A DNA stretch of 64,000 bases from Ceratodon purpureus (lineage: Eukaryota > Streptophyta > Bryopsida > Pseudoditrichales > Ditrichaceae). The stretch spans positions 7,059,320 to 7,123,319 of the forward strand of contig CM026424.1 of assembly GCA_014871385.1 (NCBI GenBank), given 5' to 3'. Under the pieces are notes generated by a model, which was not told where the DNA came from, did no database searches, and saw only the letters and a program-made list of their open reading frames with translations. Of the stretch, positions 12,574 through 25,690 are shown piece by piece. The number at the start of each line of letters is the position of its first letter. Positions within the stretch are counted from its first letter, which is position 1. The translations under genes and the position numbers were made by a program.

Positions 12574-13411
12574 GTATTCGCAATGCGACCACGTTCCGAG
12601 ATGTTGCGGACATGAAACACTTCATGAGGAAGATGACTTTCCTGCTGAGGTCGATGTTCGGCGACAGTGTGGTTTAGGTGTACTGTGGGTTGCGGTTTGG
12701 TGTCTAATAACATGAACTTCTATATTTCAGTTTTTTTTCCATCCTGTTCTTCCGCTAGTGCAGGTATGAGCCGTGTCACGGTGTGTGTTTAATGCACTGG
12801 AGGTCATATGTAGGCTTGTATTTCTCTAGCAGTAGAAACGTCACGGCTTCATGTGGGCTGTTTGTTAGCAAAGAAGAGCCACCAGTGGGGTTTCAGTTTG
12901 TAGCTGTTGGTTCTCCAGGCCATGTGCAGATCATTGCTTGATTTAATGTCTCGCCTTCCTGCATGTTGGTCTTGGAGAAGGGCTCTCAGTCTCTCTTTGA
13001 GCTGCAGCAAATAATATAATAAGCAGAATGGAATAAAGTGGGCTTTTATCATGAAAGGCAGCTGACTCTACAAAGTCAATGTGTTATATGGCTTGGATGG
13101 CGCAGTGTGAATGTCAATAATTTGGCTATCGGTTAAGTTATGCATCGTTTTGGCCCTTGAGAGTGTTGAATAGGGCATCCATGCAATCCACCATGGCCAT
13201 ATATCCATGATTCATGAATTGCTGCAATGCGCACTTTGATAGCATATTGTCTTACGACAGGTAGCATATCATGAGAAGTGATCAGCCAGCCTTTCACAAC
13301 GACAATTTGCACCGTCGCACTGCTTGCACCCACTGAATTCTAACTCAGCCCTCATTCTAGACGCTGAGGTCAGAGTATCCTCGATCTGATGTGAGCGCCA
13401 ACAGACCTGGA

Positions 13412-14514
13412 TCCCTGCGAATTTTGTTTTCAAGACTTGCACAATAACTAGAGCAGTTTTTTTACAATGCTGATGTACAGGCGTTGATATTGGTAAGCAC
13501 CGCTTGGTTATAAGTTCAGGATATGTTAGAGTACTAGGTGATCTGGACTCAGAACATGTAGACGACATCATTGTCATGGGTGTGCATGAAAATTTGTGAA
13601 CCGCGAATAACAAGTCGACAGAGATCACTGACACAAACCTAAGGTAGTGAGCAATGAATGGTAGATTCAGATAATTTATTTTGTCGGTCAGATGTCTGCA
13701 GGGTGTGATGTTTTGTTTTGGATAGGGTTATAAATTGTAATGAAGGGGTACTTTTGGGATCTATGGTACAGAGCGGTTAAAGTGTGAATATACGGTTCAG
13801 CGCAACTTTGGATATAGGATCCAGAGCATTTAAAGTCTTTTATAGATAATTAAATATTGGTGAACGCTATTCTCTTTTCGTGGATAAACCCCATTTGAAA
13901 GAGCAGTTGCCGTGGATTCTGGAAGTTCAGTCGCCAGAATTTTGTTCAGCGTCTTTGTTCTTAACAATCTGATCGATAAGGACTTGCTCAGAGTTCGTTG
14001 TAGTAAAACGCTGAACATGAGCCTGTTGGGAATGATGCAGTGGAAACGATTCACGAATTTTAAGGAGAGTCGTCTTCGGGAGCGGGTTATTGTAGACTTT
14101 CGTTTGCCTAGTAGGCTATTTTAAATGGTTCGCTTGGTCAGTACTAGCTTAAATGAATGTAGTGTTTGGCTGAAAGTCTGCCTTCGCATCCTTAGGTTAT
14201 TCAAAGGTCATGACCCTGATATATCAAAAATATTAAGATGACAAAGAAATGACACCAAAAATTAAGGCATAAACACCAACATTTCAATTGACTTAAAAAT
14301 TGAAATATTATACTAACAACATAGGCGTTGTTTGAAATTCCAATATTTTGCCTAAGCCTCAAAAGTAACAAACTAACGATATATATGCACACGACATGAA
14401 CAACAATGACAGTAAAAGATGGCTAACCAACACATGCACATAATTCAGAAGTTCAAAAGCACAAAACGACACCTAAAAGAACGAGCAACACTTCCAAAGA
14501 GAACACAATCTTGT
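13412..14514. other. Spacer of the palindrome
   Basis: This 1,103-bp segment between the two arms is AT-rich and unique within the window. Short open frames at 13830-14054 (-) and 13912-14124 (+) overlap each other and show no features of a real gene. Confidence 0.6.
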
Positions 14515-15352
14515 TCCAGGTCTGTTGGCGCTCACATCAGATCGAGGATACTCTGACCTCAGCGTCTAGAATGAGGGCTGAGTTAGAATTCAGTGGGTGC
14601 AAGCAGTGCGACGGTGCAAATTGTCGTTGTGAAAGGCTGGCTGATCACTTCTCATGATATGCTACCTGTCGTAAGACAATATGCTATCAAAGTGCGCATT
14701 GCAGCAATTCATGAATCATGGATATATGGCCATGGTGGATTGCATGGATGCCCTATTCAACACTCTCAAGGGCCAAAACGATGCATAACTTAACCGATAG
14801 CCAAATTATTGACATTCACACTGCGCCATCCAAGCCATATAACACATTGACTTTGTAGAGTCAGCTGCCTTTCATGATAAAAGCCCACTTTATTCCATTC
14901 TGCTTATTATATTATTTGCTGCAGCTCAAAGAGAGACTGAGAGCCCTTCTCCAAGACCAACATGCAGGAAGGCGAGACATTAAATCAAGCAATGATCTGC
15001 ACATGGCCTGGAGAACCAACAGCTACAAACTGAAACCCCACTGGTGGCTCTTCTTTGCTAACAAACAGCCCACATGAAGCCGTGACGTTTCTACTGCTAG
15101 AGAAATACAAGCCTACATATGACCTCCAGTGCATTAAACACACACCGTGACACGGCTCATACCTGCACTAGCGGAAGAACAGGATGGAAAAAAAACTGAA
15201 ATATAGAAGTTCATGTTATTAGACACCAAACCGCAACCCACAGTACACCTAAACCACACTGTCGCCGAACATCGACCTCAGCAGGAAAGTCATCTTCCTC
15301 ATGAAGTGTTTCATGTCCGCAACATCTCGGAACGTGGTCGCATTGCGAATAC

Positions 15353-15751
15353 TCAGAGGGCCATCTTGATGGTGCCCAGCACCAGGCCCAGCAGAGTGTT
15401 GAGGAGCCCGGAGAGAAGTCCACCGACGGCGCCCACCAGCACCTTCAAGTACCCGTCCACGTAAGTCACCACCAGCTGCGTCACGTCCGCCGGGACCAAG
15501 AACGTCCCGGACAGGAGCGCGCCAGTGGTGTCGAGCACCTGGACCGTCACCGTGGCCACTAAATCCACAAGGGCAGTCGCGTTTACGGCCACCGTGACGC
15601 CGTTGATCGTGATGGGCGTGTCCATCTTGTTCACGCACGACACTTTCCGAGCGTGCGCCGCCACGACGGCCCCCAGAAGGAGCATGAGCACCAGGGTGGC
15701 CCTCATGGTGCTCGCGCCGCTGCTGCTGCCTGAGGAGTACTTGGCCGCCAT
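15353..15751 (-). CDS. Small secreted hydrophobic protein, right-arm copy
   Basis: The translation is identical to that of 12175-12573 (132 residues, or 117 from the second ATG). It is intronless and carries the same signal peptide, Val/Thr-rich middle and Gly/Leu-rich C-terminus. The two copies point towards each other. Since whole arms including promoters are the same, both copies are probably expressed alike. Confidence 0.75.
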   Translation of the reverse strand: MAAKYSSGSSSGASTMRATLVLMLLLGAVVAAHARKVSCVNKMDTPITINGVTVAVNATALVDLVATVTVQVLDTTGALLSGTFLVPADVTQLVVTYVDGYLKVLVGAVGGLLSGLLNTLLGLVLGTIKMAL

Positions 15752-15881
15752 TGCGCAGGGAAGGGGGTCGAAGATGAAGCCGACGAGCAGCAGGCAATGC
15801 GGAGAGAAGTGGGCTGCAGGAGGCTCAAGCAGGTGCAGGTGAACTGGCGAGGGATGAGTTGCATGGGTACTGCTGGATGGG

Positions 15882-15889
15882 TTTATATA
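15882..15889 (-). promoter_or_regulatory. TATA box of the right-arm secreted-protein gene
   Basis: This is the inverted counterpart of the TATATAAA at 12037-12044, at the same distance from its gene. Confidence 0.6.
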
Positions 15890-16543
15890 CGCGATATTCT
15901 CCGCAGCTGAAGTCTGACTACAGAAGTTGGATTGTGTTGTGCTGACGAAAAGGTGGAAAGGTGACTCAGGCGACGTGCGATTATTAGCTTTTCCTTCTCT
16001 GATCTCAGACTCTCTCTTCTTGTGACTAATCCTGCAAGATGACGAACCAGTGCGCGGATAAGGCAGCAGAACATGGGATCATCGCATCGTCTAGTCCAGG
16101 TGATCATGTCCGGAGACGATCACCACGTCGTCCAGAGATGATCACGTCGTTGCCAGGTTGATACTTTTGGCGATGTTGGTCATGATTCCCTCCTGCTGCA
16201 GGCTGCGCTTTTGACAACTTTTGCAGATTTGGATTCCCTGGAGAACTCACGTACTGGATCGCTGGCTGGCCGGTTCGGACTTACGTGGGGATCGTTGATA
16301 GGCACACAAGCACTCGAAAGCGCGATGATGAGATCAGGGCTCGCATCAAGCTGGACGCGGTGCACCATCAGCGCCCAACTCAATGTATTCCCCCCGCGCC
16401 TGCAGCGACGGCATCGTTGGTCCAGGAAGATCGTCAGTTCACGAGGGCGTCCTCGAGGCTTTCGGCGAGGAGCGTCGACTAACAAGTTGGCAGCGACTTC
16501 ACAAGGTCCGACAAGACGGCCACCCCCAACCTCCGTAGTTGCT

Positions 16544-19500
16544 AAGGTGGGTGCGGTTCTGGATCGAGGAGGCCGGGGGGATTGCACCATGTACTAGGCA
16601 GTTGGAGCTGGGTTGCGAATTTAGATTCTGGCTAAAATGTTTTTCCAGTAAGCGTGGAAGATTTTTTTGAAGCCTGGCCAAGTTGTAAAACTCGTATATA
16701 CTCCATCTTCTGTAAATTATTAGTTTGAGTAAGAATTTGCTTAAGAATACATTCCGTTAAAAATGTTAAGTAAATATCTTGAAAATCAAATAAAATTTGT
16801 TTTTTAACGTTGAAGGTTAACAAGTTTGTCAATGAATTTTTTTTAGAAATTTCTAATATAGACCAATATAGTCATACAATCAATCTGTAGTAGTATTTTC
16901 CTTCTCAAAAAAATTTTGCACCAATGTATTAATTTTGACTACTACATCAAAGCTGTCAAAGTTCGTAAATTTGAATTTGGCTTTAAATGAACTTTAGTTA
17001 CCATTACAACACAAGACGTTCATCCAAGAATATTGAAATGAATTAAAATCTTGTAGTGGACTCTAAGAATCTTGTACAAAATAAAGTAAAATAAAACTTG
17101 CTCTATATGAAATGACCTTCATTAGTAGAGTGATAGTAGTATAGATAACCATTATTTTTCTGTAACCTCCGTCATTGATTGTATTACCCTCAATTTGTCA
17201 TATAAATTCATTCCAAGCCTTTTCCTCTTCCTTTGCTCAAGGGACTCTGCCTTTATTCAACTTTGTTCAAGAACTTAGAGCACACAAAAAAACATTTTAT
17301 TAGAAGTTTAGATTAGGTGAAATAGGATTTGTTAATTTTTGTAAAAAAATATAATTGCTTGTAATTTAAATTGCCATATTCTTGCAATCATATTTCAAAA
17401 GTAGAATTTCCTTTTGGGATTTTATTTTCAAGGCTCTTCTTCATCATTTATGGTTAGAATTTGAGTTAAAGTTTTTTTTAACATATTTTCACATTGACAT
17501 GTTACATACCAAAAATTGAGATTCCAAATTGGATCTTAAAATGGCATTGTTAAAAAATAAAATAAAAATAAAAATAAATTCTATACTAAATTGTAAAACT
17601 CCAATTCTAGTATAATGTACGTAAAATTTTAATTGATAATACAAATTATTTTCTAGATGAGAGCATTTTATCTATCAAGGAGGGGCGGCCAACTAATTTT
17701 GTGAGCCACTGTATGTTCTATGAATCTTGATTATATTTTTTTCCTTCTTATCATGACTTCTCAAAGACTTGTTGCCTTTAATTTTTTATTGCTTATTTTT
17801 TGTTTTTTGGACAAAGTTTGATTATTATTCTAGTTGAGTAGTCAAAATGATATTGATATAGGTAGAAAACATAAACTTAGCCATTATAATGGCTCTTCAA
17901 AATGGAAATACAATTGAATGGTTGGAGAAAAATAAAACTAAGTTGTACTCATTATTAGCTTTATCATCTATGTAAATCAAATTTTTACAAACAAAATTGG
18001 TGGATAGAGAAATTGGATCACCAACAAATTCAATAGCATTGGCTTATATTTTAGTCAAGTCAATTTCAAAATCATCATCTATAACAACATCTAAGTATTT
18101 TAGAACGCAAAAGTTATACTTTGGAGAAGTGCAAGATTAAAGAGATAGAGATTCCTTTAACGTTTGCAACTTAGTAATCCTCGTTAGATAGGAAAGGAGT
18201 TTCTAATTTTTAATTGGACTTAACCCCTAAAACTGCCAAAAACATACCTTTATTGATAGAAATCCATTGCTTTCTAAATTTAGATATCAAATTGAATATT
18301 TAACCGTAGGATCTTGTAATTGCCTTATTCAAAAAGATGTATACCAATTTTGAAGACAATCCGCCGTACTAATTGCAAGATTATAATGTTTAAAGTTTTT
18401 TTGACACTACTCTGTGAGTATACGTAAGTTTTGATGCCCATAAACTATACTTTGCAAACACATTTGATCCGTGGAGGATCAACAATTTCATTAATTATGG
18501 AGGTTAGGTTTAAGCTCACAAAGATTGAGCCTCATACGAGCTTGGAAAAGCAAACAAATCCTTGATTTTATGAAAGGGGGTGTGCTGAAATTGCCTTACA
18601 TTCTCCACAATTAAAACTACTTAAAAGGTAATCTGAAAATGTTTGATTAAAAATTTGAACCGTAGATATGTTGAAGTCAATGAGGGAAGAACCACAAAAA
18701 AATTCAGTATGCAATCAGAGTAGATCTCAAATTTCCATAATTGTTTGAATTGTAAATTGTATATTTTGCTTTTATTTTAAAGGGCAATTTTGGTAAGAAG
18801 GGGTCCCGTGGATGGACCCCTTGCCACATCATTGATACTAGATGAAATTTAATAAGTTTGGATGAAATGAAGATAGGATGAAATATTTTATATGGATGAA
18901 AATGTATTTTAGATGAAAACTAAGATCTAGATGATAATTGTCATTTGGATGAAAAAAATCAACAACCTCTTTAGATGGAAATGGTTAGTTAGGTGAAAAT
19001 TTTCTATTGGATGAAAAATGTCATAAGTGTGTATGGATGAAAAAATATTGGACCCATCATTTTGCAAGTGCCCACCTTTTGAAAATTTGTCTTGTCACTT
19101 TTTGCCCTATTGAATGACAAGCAACTTGGGCAGAAAATGGGAGATTTTTATTGCTTATTGGTGCCCGGATTTAGAGCAGATTCTTCTAAAATTCATAACT
19201 TTTGCATTGTAACTTCAAATGCTTTGATATTTGCGCCATTTGAAAGCTATTGTTGAGAGTTACATGGAGTAAATATTTCAAAAAATAATAAAATTTTGAA
19301 ACCTTACAATAGCCTGCCAAGAAGTGCTTCGACCCGAATCAGGTCTCAGAGACCTTTAGAGGTTAAATAGTCTCTATAATATTGGACAATATTCAAGATT
19401 TTAGACCCAAATAAAATCATAAAATCATAGATCTTCCAACACTACAAAAATTTGACATTAAAATTGAAAGAGGAAGAAGTACTTAAGTATGTAGAATCTT

Positions 19501-21732
19501 CAATACAACGACAGTTTACTATTGTAGCAGCCCTCTTTGGCTTTTTTGCAACTAACACAATAGTTGATGAGGTGGTAGATAAGGAAGTTGTGGTGCAACA
19601 AGTATCAAAGGCTAAAAACTGCCTCAAACAAACTCTTTCCACTCTCTATGTCCAATGTGTCCCTGCTTATATTCTTGCACGCACAAACAGAATTGCCAAA
19701 AAAATTCAACAATTTTGTAACAAGTACTACATTGACCAAAAAAAATCAGCTTGAATTCAGATTAACTACATCTACGAAGTTAATTTTAAACGAGTAGCAA
19801 ATGCAACATCAATGACCAAGTCCCAAATAGCATTCAGTGCCATAATGAGGCATGAGAAGAAAAATTCATCCTTCTCTCTTTCGCTTCGCTATAGACCAGT
19901 ATCATCCATAATCTGCAAAACGCCTCGTATATTGATTGTTGGTTATTCAGCAAAATAAATAAGTTACTTTTGCTTTGAATTACCTAAGAAAGTTAGATGA
20001 TTCTACCTTCAAGATTTGAAATAAATAAATAAATAATTATTTGACAGGTATTTATATTTGAATTAGAATTATCACCATATTTACAATTTTCTTTTCTCAA
20101 ATTTGAGCTACATAAGTACTATCAATAGTTTGAAAGACCTTGAAATGAATATTAACTTTATTTGGTTGAAGAAGATGCGTATGCTTTATTAAAATAACAT
20201 TGTGAAGTAGTTTTGGTATTATGTTTAAATGATAATATAAGTTTTAAATTCTTATATTTTGAAATGTGAAATTTCAATAAGGAAATTAAATCTTGGCCCA
20301 TAAATTGTAACTTCAATCCTCCATTATTTGTTTATAAAATTTTAAATAATACAAACAAAATTTATAAACACTTACAAATGTTTGTAATTATCAATTATAC
20401 TATGTTGTCAAGGAGTTTGTTTTGTAGATTATTATTGAACTATGTTTTTCATTGCTAAATTTTGGTCTTTGCAAATTCCAAGTATTTTCTTCTCGAAACA
20501 TTTAAAGGCTTAATTTTTCTTTCACCTTGAGCTTAGATTTGAAATTTTTATTTAAAATAATAATTAAAAAGTACATAAAACATACATTGCTATATTTGTT
20601 AAAAACACTTCAAAAACCGGCCATTTCTATAGCAAGGAGCAAAAGAACCAAAAAAATACCCGTTTTTTTGAATTTTCAACTATAAGATTTTGTTCAAGAT
20701 TACTAAAAATAAAGCATAAAAATCTTATTAAATTTGATTGATCAAATTGAAAGGTTATAGATTTTGAAATAACAAACATTTTTTTTTCTATCCTACCCAA
20801 ATAGGATTAACAAAGTTTGATTTTCTACGATATCAAAATTTTTAACTACATAATTTAGGGGTCTTATAACAGCGTAATATACATGATGTTAGTTACTTGT
20901 TTGCTAAATTTTAGAAATAACAAAGGAGTGAAGCATTAAGAAAAAATTGTGAAAGAAACATGGATTCTTATAATTTATTGCTAACAGTCATTTTGTTTTT
21001 CTAATAATCCACTTTTATTAGAATGTCCATGCAATCAAAATATGGATCTATATCTACTCTTAAAATAGAAAAAATTAAGAGAAAGAAAAAACAAAGGTCT
21101 CTATCTTTTATGTAATAAAGAAAAAGATTTTTTTCATCTTGACCAAAAAAAAGTGAAAAAAATTTGGCTCTTCATAGAATGATATTTTTCTATTATAAAA
21201 GATTATTTTTAATAATCTCAAAGGAAATCATGCTAGTTAATTATATGAAAAATACCAAAAGTAGTTGAAGAAAATTTGGAAGTCTCCAAGGATTAAGGAA
21301 AATTGCATTGGACATAAATATTTTTTCAAGGTGTAGTGCTAAAAAAATTGTATTTCTACGTGGCTCTCAAAATTCCCTATATCTAGAATAAATTTCAAAA
21401 AATCACATTTAAAACTGATATTATAGAGACCTTGCATGAAATCTCAAAAATCCCATTATGTGACAATTATTTTTGTTTAAGAGTTATGACAATTGTTGTT
21501 TAAAAGTTAAGCAAGAATGCAATCTTGTGAATAGGAAGCAATGAGGAGCCAACTTTTAGAATAATATTTCTTTTCTTTGCATTTATTTATTTATTTATTT
21601 TATTTTTTGAATTTGAAATAAAAAAGTGTGTGTATTACTACATAGTCTTAGAGGAATTTTTATTAAGAAGGCTTGTCTTTAGAAAATGTAATATCATTTA
21701 TGTAGAATTTATTTTAATTTTCAAACCTGCAA
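16544..21732. other. AT-rich intergenic DNA
   Basis: No gene could be supported over about 5 kb. The open frame near 19452-19754 lacks an ATG at its left end and has no recognisable domain. The only clear structure is the GATGAAA-rich cluster at 18839-19046. Confidence 0.5.
18839..19046 (+). repeat. Cluster of irregularly spaced GGATGAAA motifs
   Basis: About ten copies of (G/A)GATGAAA or close variants occur within ~208 bp at spacings of roughly 14-35 bp, for example near 18840, 18860, 18877, 18894, 18911, 18945 and 19034. The spacing is not constant, so this is a decayed short tandem repeat or a cluster of binding sites. Confidence 0.6.
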
Positions 21733-21742
21733 CTTCCATCTA
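21733..21742. repeat. 10-bp target-site duplication, left of element 1
   Basis: CTTCCATCTA lies directly before the element's first base and recurs exactly at 29246-29255 directly after its last base. Confidence 0.85.
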
Positions 21743-22174
21743 CAGCGTCGCTATCTAGTGAGCGGTGAGCGTTAAATTTTCTATTTATTTTTTATTTTTT
21801 TCGTTTTTTATTTTTTATTTTTTAAATTAATTTTTTTTCTGTCGCTCTTTGAGCTTGTGAAGGCACATTTTAAGGGGATATCATTTATGTTTTATTAAGG
21901 CGCCTATGACCGTGGGTTAATTTCTTGACAACATTGTGTTTAGGGTGAGACAGAGATATGTCAAAATGCGTAGTAATTGTTTAGAACGCAATTATATAAT
22001 TTCTGTGGCAAAGCTATAATGTAATGGCAACGAGGGAACATCCAATACACAAGTAATTCTCAAAATATGGTCTTTATTTATACTTGCGGATTCAGATACA
22101 AATCAAAGCCAAAACAAATCCATTCCGCTTTTTCAAATCCAGAAGCACTAAAAATCCAAGTCACTGCTAAGGGC

Positions 22175-22400
22175 CTATGCTGTTATTGAAGTTCTAGAGT
22201 GATTCAACAACTTTAGCTGGCTCCAAAACACGCACAACTTCGTTGAAGCAGAAGCTGGAGGCGTGCATGAAAGTATCGACTTTGTAATCCATCTCACAAA
22301 AAAATCGGAAAATGTAGTACACATGCTTGCGATACTTCCATTGGCCTTTCTTCCCAAGAGTTTCCAATGTCATCTTCAGGAAGTCCGAGCAAGTACATTT
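22175..22400 (-). pseudogene. Element 1 transposase, C-terminal SWIM fragment
   Basis: Read on the minus strand, a piece resembling KHVYYIF followed by FMHASS and FNEVV corresponds to the C-terminus of the element 3 transposase (KHLYYIF, IHAPSL, FNEVK). It lacks the first zinc-ligand pair in a clean frame and is decayed. Element 2 keeps a homologous remnant at about 31600-31760. Confidence 0.65.
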
Positions 22401-23199
22401 AGGGTAATCTATTATAGTAATACAATATATCCTAACACTTGCACCTTGTAAGGAGATAACACAGCCGTATCCCGTGTATGGAATTGACGTGACAGGGTGT
22501 AAGCATGGTAAAGTGGACCAAAAAAGTGCTTAACTATTTGTCAGTTTCAGCCCTCTTGCAAAAATTGCACAAAAGTGACGGAAAGATGTAATTGAAGTCA
22601 ATTTTTTTTACTAATATGGATTCTCAACTTGTTTTTCTACAACTTGGAAAAGTTTCGTGCAAACTTTAGACACTTTAAAGTTGTTGTATGAAGGCTTTAA
22701 ATCCAAGCAAAGTGAATGTAGTCCTTTGGAAAAGTGAACATAACGGTTTAGGGTTTTGTCCAAAATCACTTTTAATTTCGCGGTGCCCTCTGTATATTTA
22801 AGAAGTATTCTAAAATAGTCAATTCATATACTCATTAATTGGTTTAGTGTTCCAAAAGTACTGCAAGGATGTTATTTAAGAGGGTCACTTCCGCCGTACT
22901 TTTTGTCACTTTTTTTTCACCGAACATTGTTTTTTTAAATTGAGAAAACATCCTCCAAAGACAACAGAGGGCACCAAATGAAGAAATCAAGACTTTGGAA
23001 AAGTTCATTTTCATGATTTATAACCAGTGGTCAAATTTAGTTTCAATTATAGGATGTTTTTTTTACGAAGATGTGTGTAAGATACCTTGCGACACCCTAA
23101 AAAGTGACTAAAACGCTCAAAAACTACACCAAAATGCTCAAAATCAGCTTTGAGCTTTAAAAAACAGCACACTTCATATTCACTTGTTAGTGGTCACAT

Positions 23200-23860
23200 G
23201 TTGCACTTTGTGGTCCACTTTATTGTGCTTACACCCGACACCTGTCACCCAACAGTTGTTTATGAGCCCCGCGCTGCTCCACTTACTATGGTGCTCCGGA
23301 GTAGGTGTGTCGGAGTTCCTTCTAATTGCATATCCGTTTCAAGATGTCGGATGTGAATCCGGATTTGCAAGCACGGGAAAATTAGCCCTTGGAAATGGCG
23401 TGTCTGCAGCAACCTGGAATTGTCGGCGGGGTGACAATGCGCCTCGTTGTTGAAGTTGGAAACCTGCCTCTTCCAAATCTAAGATCTCTTTCACGGTCAA
23501 GTTAGTTCCCATTTTGACTGACCAATCATTGGGGGAAATATTTGGTCTCCAACGGGCCTTGTAAGACAGCCCGAAGGTAGGTGAACTTGCTGCCCACGCA
23601 TGCCTCTCTAAGTAATCTCATTGGTGGATATCCTGCCCGCTGACAACACAATCCGCCCCGCTGACAACACAATCCGCTACTGTCCAATGGGGTGACAGCA
23701 GTGGCACACGCCTTCGCTACCAGCGATTGGCTGGACCTCCCAAACGCCGATTTGGCGACCTGCTGGCACCATTGGTGCCAGCACATATAGTGCACGGGCA
23801 TGGCCAAATTTTGAGGCACGTGGGAAACCCCATATTGCAAGACCCCATATTTCCCCTAAT
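23200..23860. other. GC-rich island inside element 1
   Basis: This island contrasts with the AT-rich DNA around it. It lies between the transposase exon 2 fragment and the C-terminal fragment and probably includes decayed transposase sequence. It holds a direct duplication of a ~20-bp CCGCTGACAACACAATCCGC word near 23638-23677 and a palindrome at 23761-23783 with 11-bp arms (TGCTGGCACCA and its complement around one base). Confidence 0.5.
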
Positions 23861-23862
23861 GT

Positions 23863-24642
23863 CTATGGGATAGATAGCGAATCAATCACAAATGCCTTCT
23901 TCGTACCCTTCACACATCTATTAATGTCATCAACGCAAAACCAAAAGTCAGTAGAAATACCATGGTGAGTTCTGAACTCCTTCTTGAGGCCTACGTATAT
24001 TGGAGCAAGCGTGCCATGTGTACCTCGGCATACTTGAGTATCACACTTCTCATTCGTATGAGCCTGCATTGCTTGGCATTTTCGATTAGACTTGCCGGGC
24101 AGCCTTGCAATGTGCCACTTCAATAGGTCACATTCTGTCTCCTGAACTGAGGTAGTGTGTTGGACTTCCAAGTCCGGTTTAAAAAGGGCCTCCACAATGC
24201 TTGCCCTAGTGACTCTTGTACCATCATGCGGAATGGAGTAATTCACCGTATCAGAGCGATGCGGGTCATGACTTGAACCTGGTGTCAAGTCTAACTTCCT
24301 TTTCGTATAACCAAAAATCTCTGCACCCTCCAAGCCTCGCTTCTTAGTCAAGAGATCTTCAGCCCCCGGATATGAGTTCGCCACCTCAGCAATCAGCTTG
24401 GGGTCTCCAAAGCGTTGGGCATGGCGTAATCGCAGCTCAATGTTATCCGGTCCTTTTCCTCCATTCCCCCCTTTCAACCAAAATCTGTAGCTTGTAATTT
24501 GCATGAAGGCGCAGATGAGGTTGTCCATTGTAGCTGCATATAGACACGTCATCGTATTCCCAGATTGGTGGAGCCATCGGTTGTGGACTGTTTCCGCTAG
24601 ATTGTAAGATGACATGTTCGCTCTCTCGTCAAGAGTGAGGTC
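23863..24642 (-). pseudogene. Element 1 transposase, exon 2 fragment
   Basis: About 255 residues on the minus strand match the start of exon 2 of the element 3 transposase: DLT, then NLAETVHNRWL, CAFMQ, ELRLRHAQ, KRKLDL, then DINRCVKGTK against NLSETVHNIWL, GFMQ, ELRLRRAQ, KRKLNQ, DIQRCVMGTK. The frame is open across this part. The intron before it sits at exactly the same codon boundary as in element 3 (acceptor at 24643-24644). Confidence 0.8.
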
Positions 24643-24743
24643 CTACAGGAATTAAAGATCTGTAAATTACCATTGATGTTTGCAAAAGTCAAGGAAGAGA
24701 GGATTCAGCAAAGCAATGAGGTAAGTAATTCTATACAGCTTAC

Positions 24744-25062
24744 CAACTGCATAGAGCCGCCCCATTGCCTATATTGGAAGTGCCAAAACGCCAATCAGCC
24801 GTTTAATAAACACCTTCGTTCTTCTGTTGTAGCTCCAGAAGATAGCCACCATCCACGAATAACATTGTACTTAGCCTCGGCTTCCTCTTGAGTCTTCGCG
24901 TCCTTCCATCCCTTGCACATAGCAATGTGTTGATCCTGGAATCCAGGAAGAATGTCTCTCGACGTCTATTGCTGAAGGCACTTTGTCCAATGAAACAAAC
25001 ATGTGCGCTCCCCGTCATCCATGCATACGTAAGGATCTCCACTACCAATTTGCTGCAAGAAT
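24744..25062 (-). pseudogene. Element 1 transposase, fragment of the catalytic exon
   Basis: The minus-strand reading contains ERTCLFHWTKCLQQ and, further on, IRGWWLSSGATT, matching ERTCQFHWATSLRKH and IRAWWTSSGATT of element 3. The donor site at 24743-24742 follows the same residue as in element 3. At least one in-frame stop is present and everything N-terminal to this block is absent, so no active transposase is encoded. Confidence 0.75.
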
Positions 25063-25224
25063 TAAAACAATAAATTCAAAAGTCAGCTTTTCCTCATCCG
25101 TCATTGGATCCAATAGAGCCTCAAGGACATCTTATTCACCTCAAAAAATCAAAAAAAGGTCACAAACTTTGACCTCGTAAGGCGGAGGCAGCAGCCTCCA
25201 TGCTGCTGAAACTCAAAATATTAG

Positions 25225-25690
25225 GGGAAAACCTTGATTAATTTCATTTTTTGCTGCTATTAATGCTGCTTACTGGGGCACCTTTTCAAAATTTATGGAG
25301 TGATTTCCCCCCCTAAATCCATGTCTCGGATCCGAGAGGGGAGGTGGGACTCTTTTTTTTTGCTGTTTTTTTTTTAATTTTATGTAGGGCCCCTTGAAGG
25401 GCCACTAATTAATTTTATTTTTTGCTGTTATTAAAGGTGCCCAATGGGGAACCTTTCTGAAATTTATGGAATTGCTGCCCACCCCAAATCCTTGTTTCGG
25501 ATTTGAGAGGGGGGGTGGAAGTCCTCTTTTTTTGTTGTTTTTTTTAAATTTTGGTTGGGCCCCTTAAGGGACCACAGTGCTTTTTATTCAATGAGTGTTG
25601 TTCAGTCTGGTCATGTTGAATTTATTTTGAGCAGTTTTTTAAACTTTGATAATTTGTTGCCCCTTGAAAGGAATGTCTCGGATTTGACAG
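25225..25690 (+). repeat. Tandem ~170-bp units with TCTCGGATCCGAGA dyads in element 1
   Basis: Two and a partial third copy of a unit containing a TTTTTTGCTG(C/T)TATTA block, a GGATC/T dyad and a GGGCCCCTT(A/G)A block follow each other. The dyad is perfect (14 bp) at 25324-25337 and degenerate near 25490 and 25672. The units lie directly 5' of the methyltransferase-like exons, as in elements 2 and 3. Confidence 0.65.

Larger units (their letters stand above)
11383..13411 (+). repeat. Left arm of a large near-perfect palindrome (2,029 bp)
   Basis: Every position pairs with its inverted partner in the right arm by one constant sum (27926), so no indel is present; at least one substitution was seen near the outer end. 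The inner end is at 13411 and the outer end at 11383, where identity stops abruptly. Confidence 0.95.
14515..16543 (-). repeat. Right arm of the large palindrome (2,029 bp)
   Basis: This is the inverted partner of 11383-13411 with the same length and no indel. Beyond 16543 the homology drops sharply but does not end: the block at 16583-16607 matches the inverse of 11320-11344 with a one-base shift. Confidence 0.95.

Noticed and set aside
19452-19754. 100-residue ORF in AT-rich DNA
   Set aside because: It does not begin with ATG at its left end and overlaps an equally long frame on the other strand.
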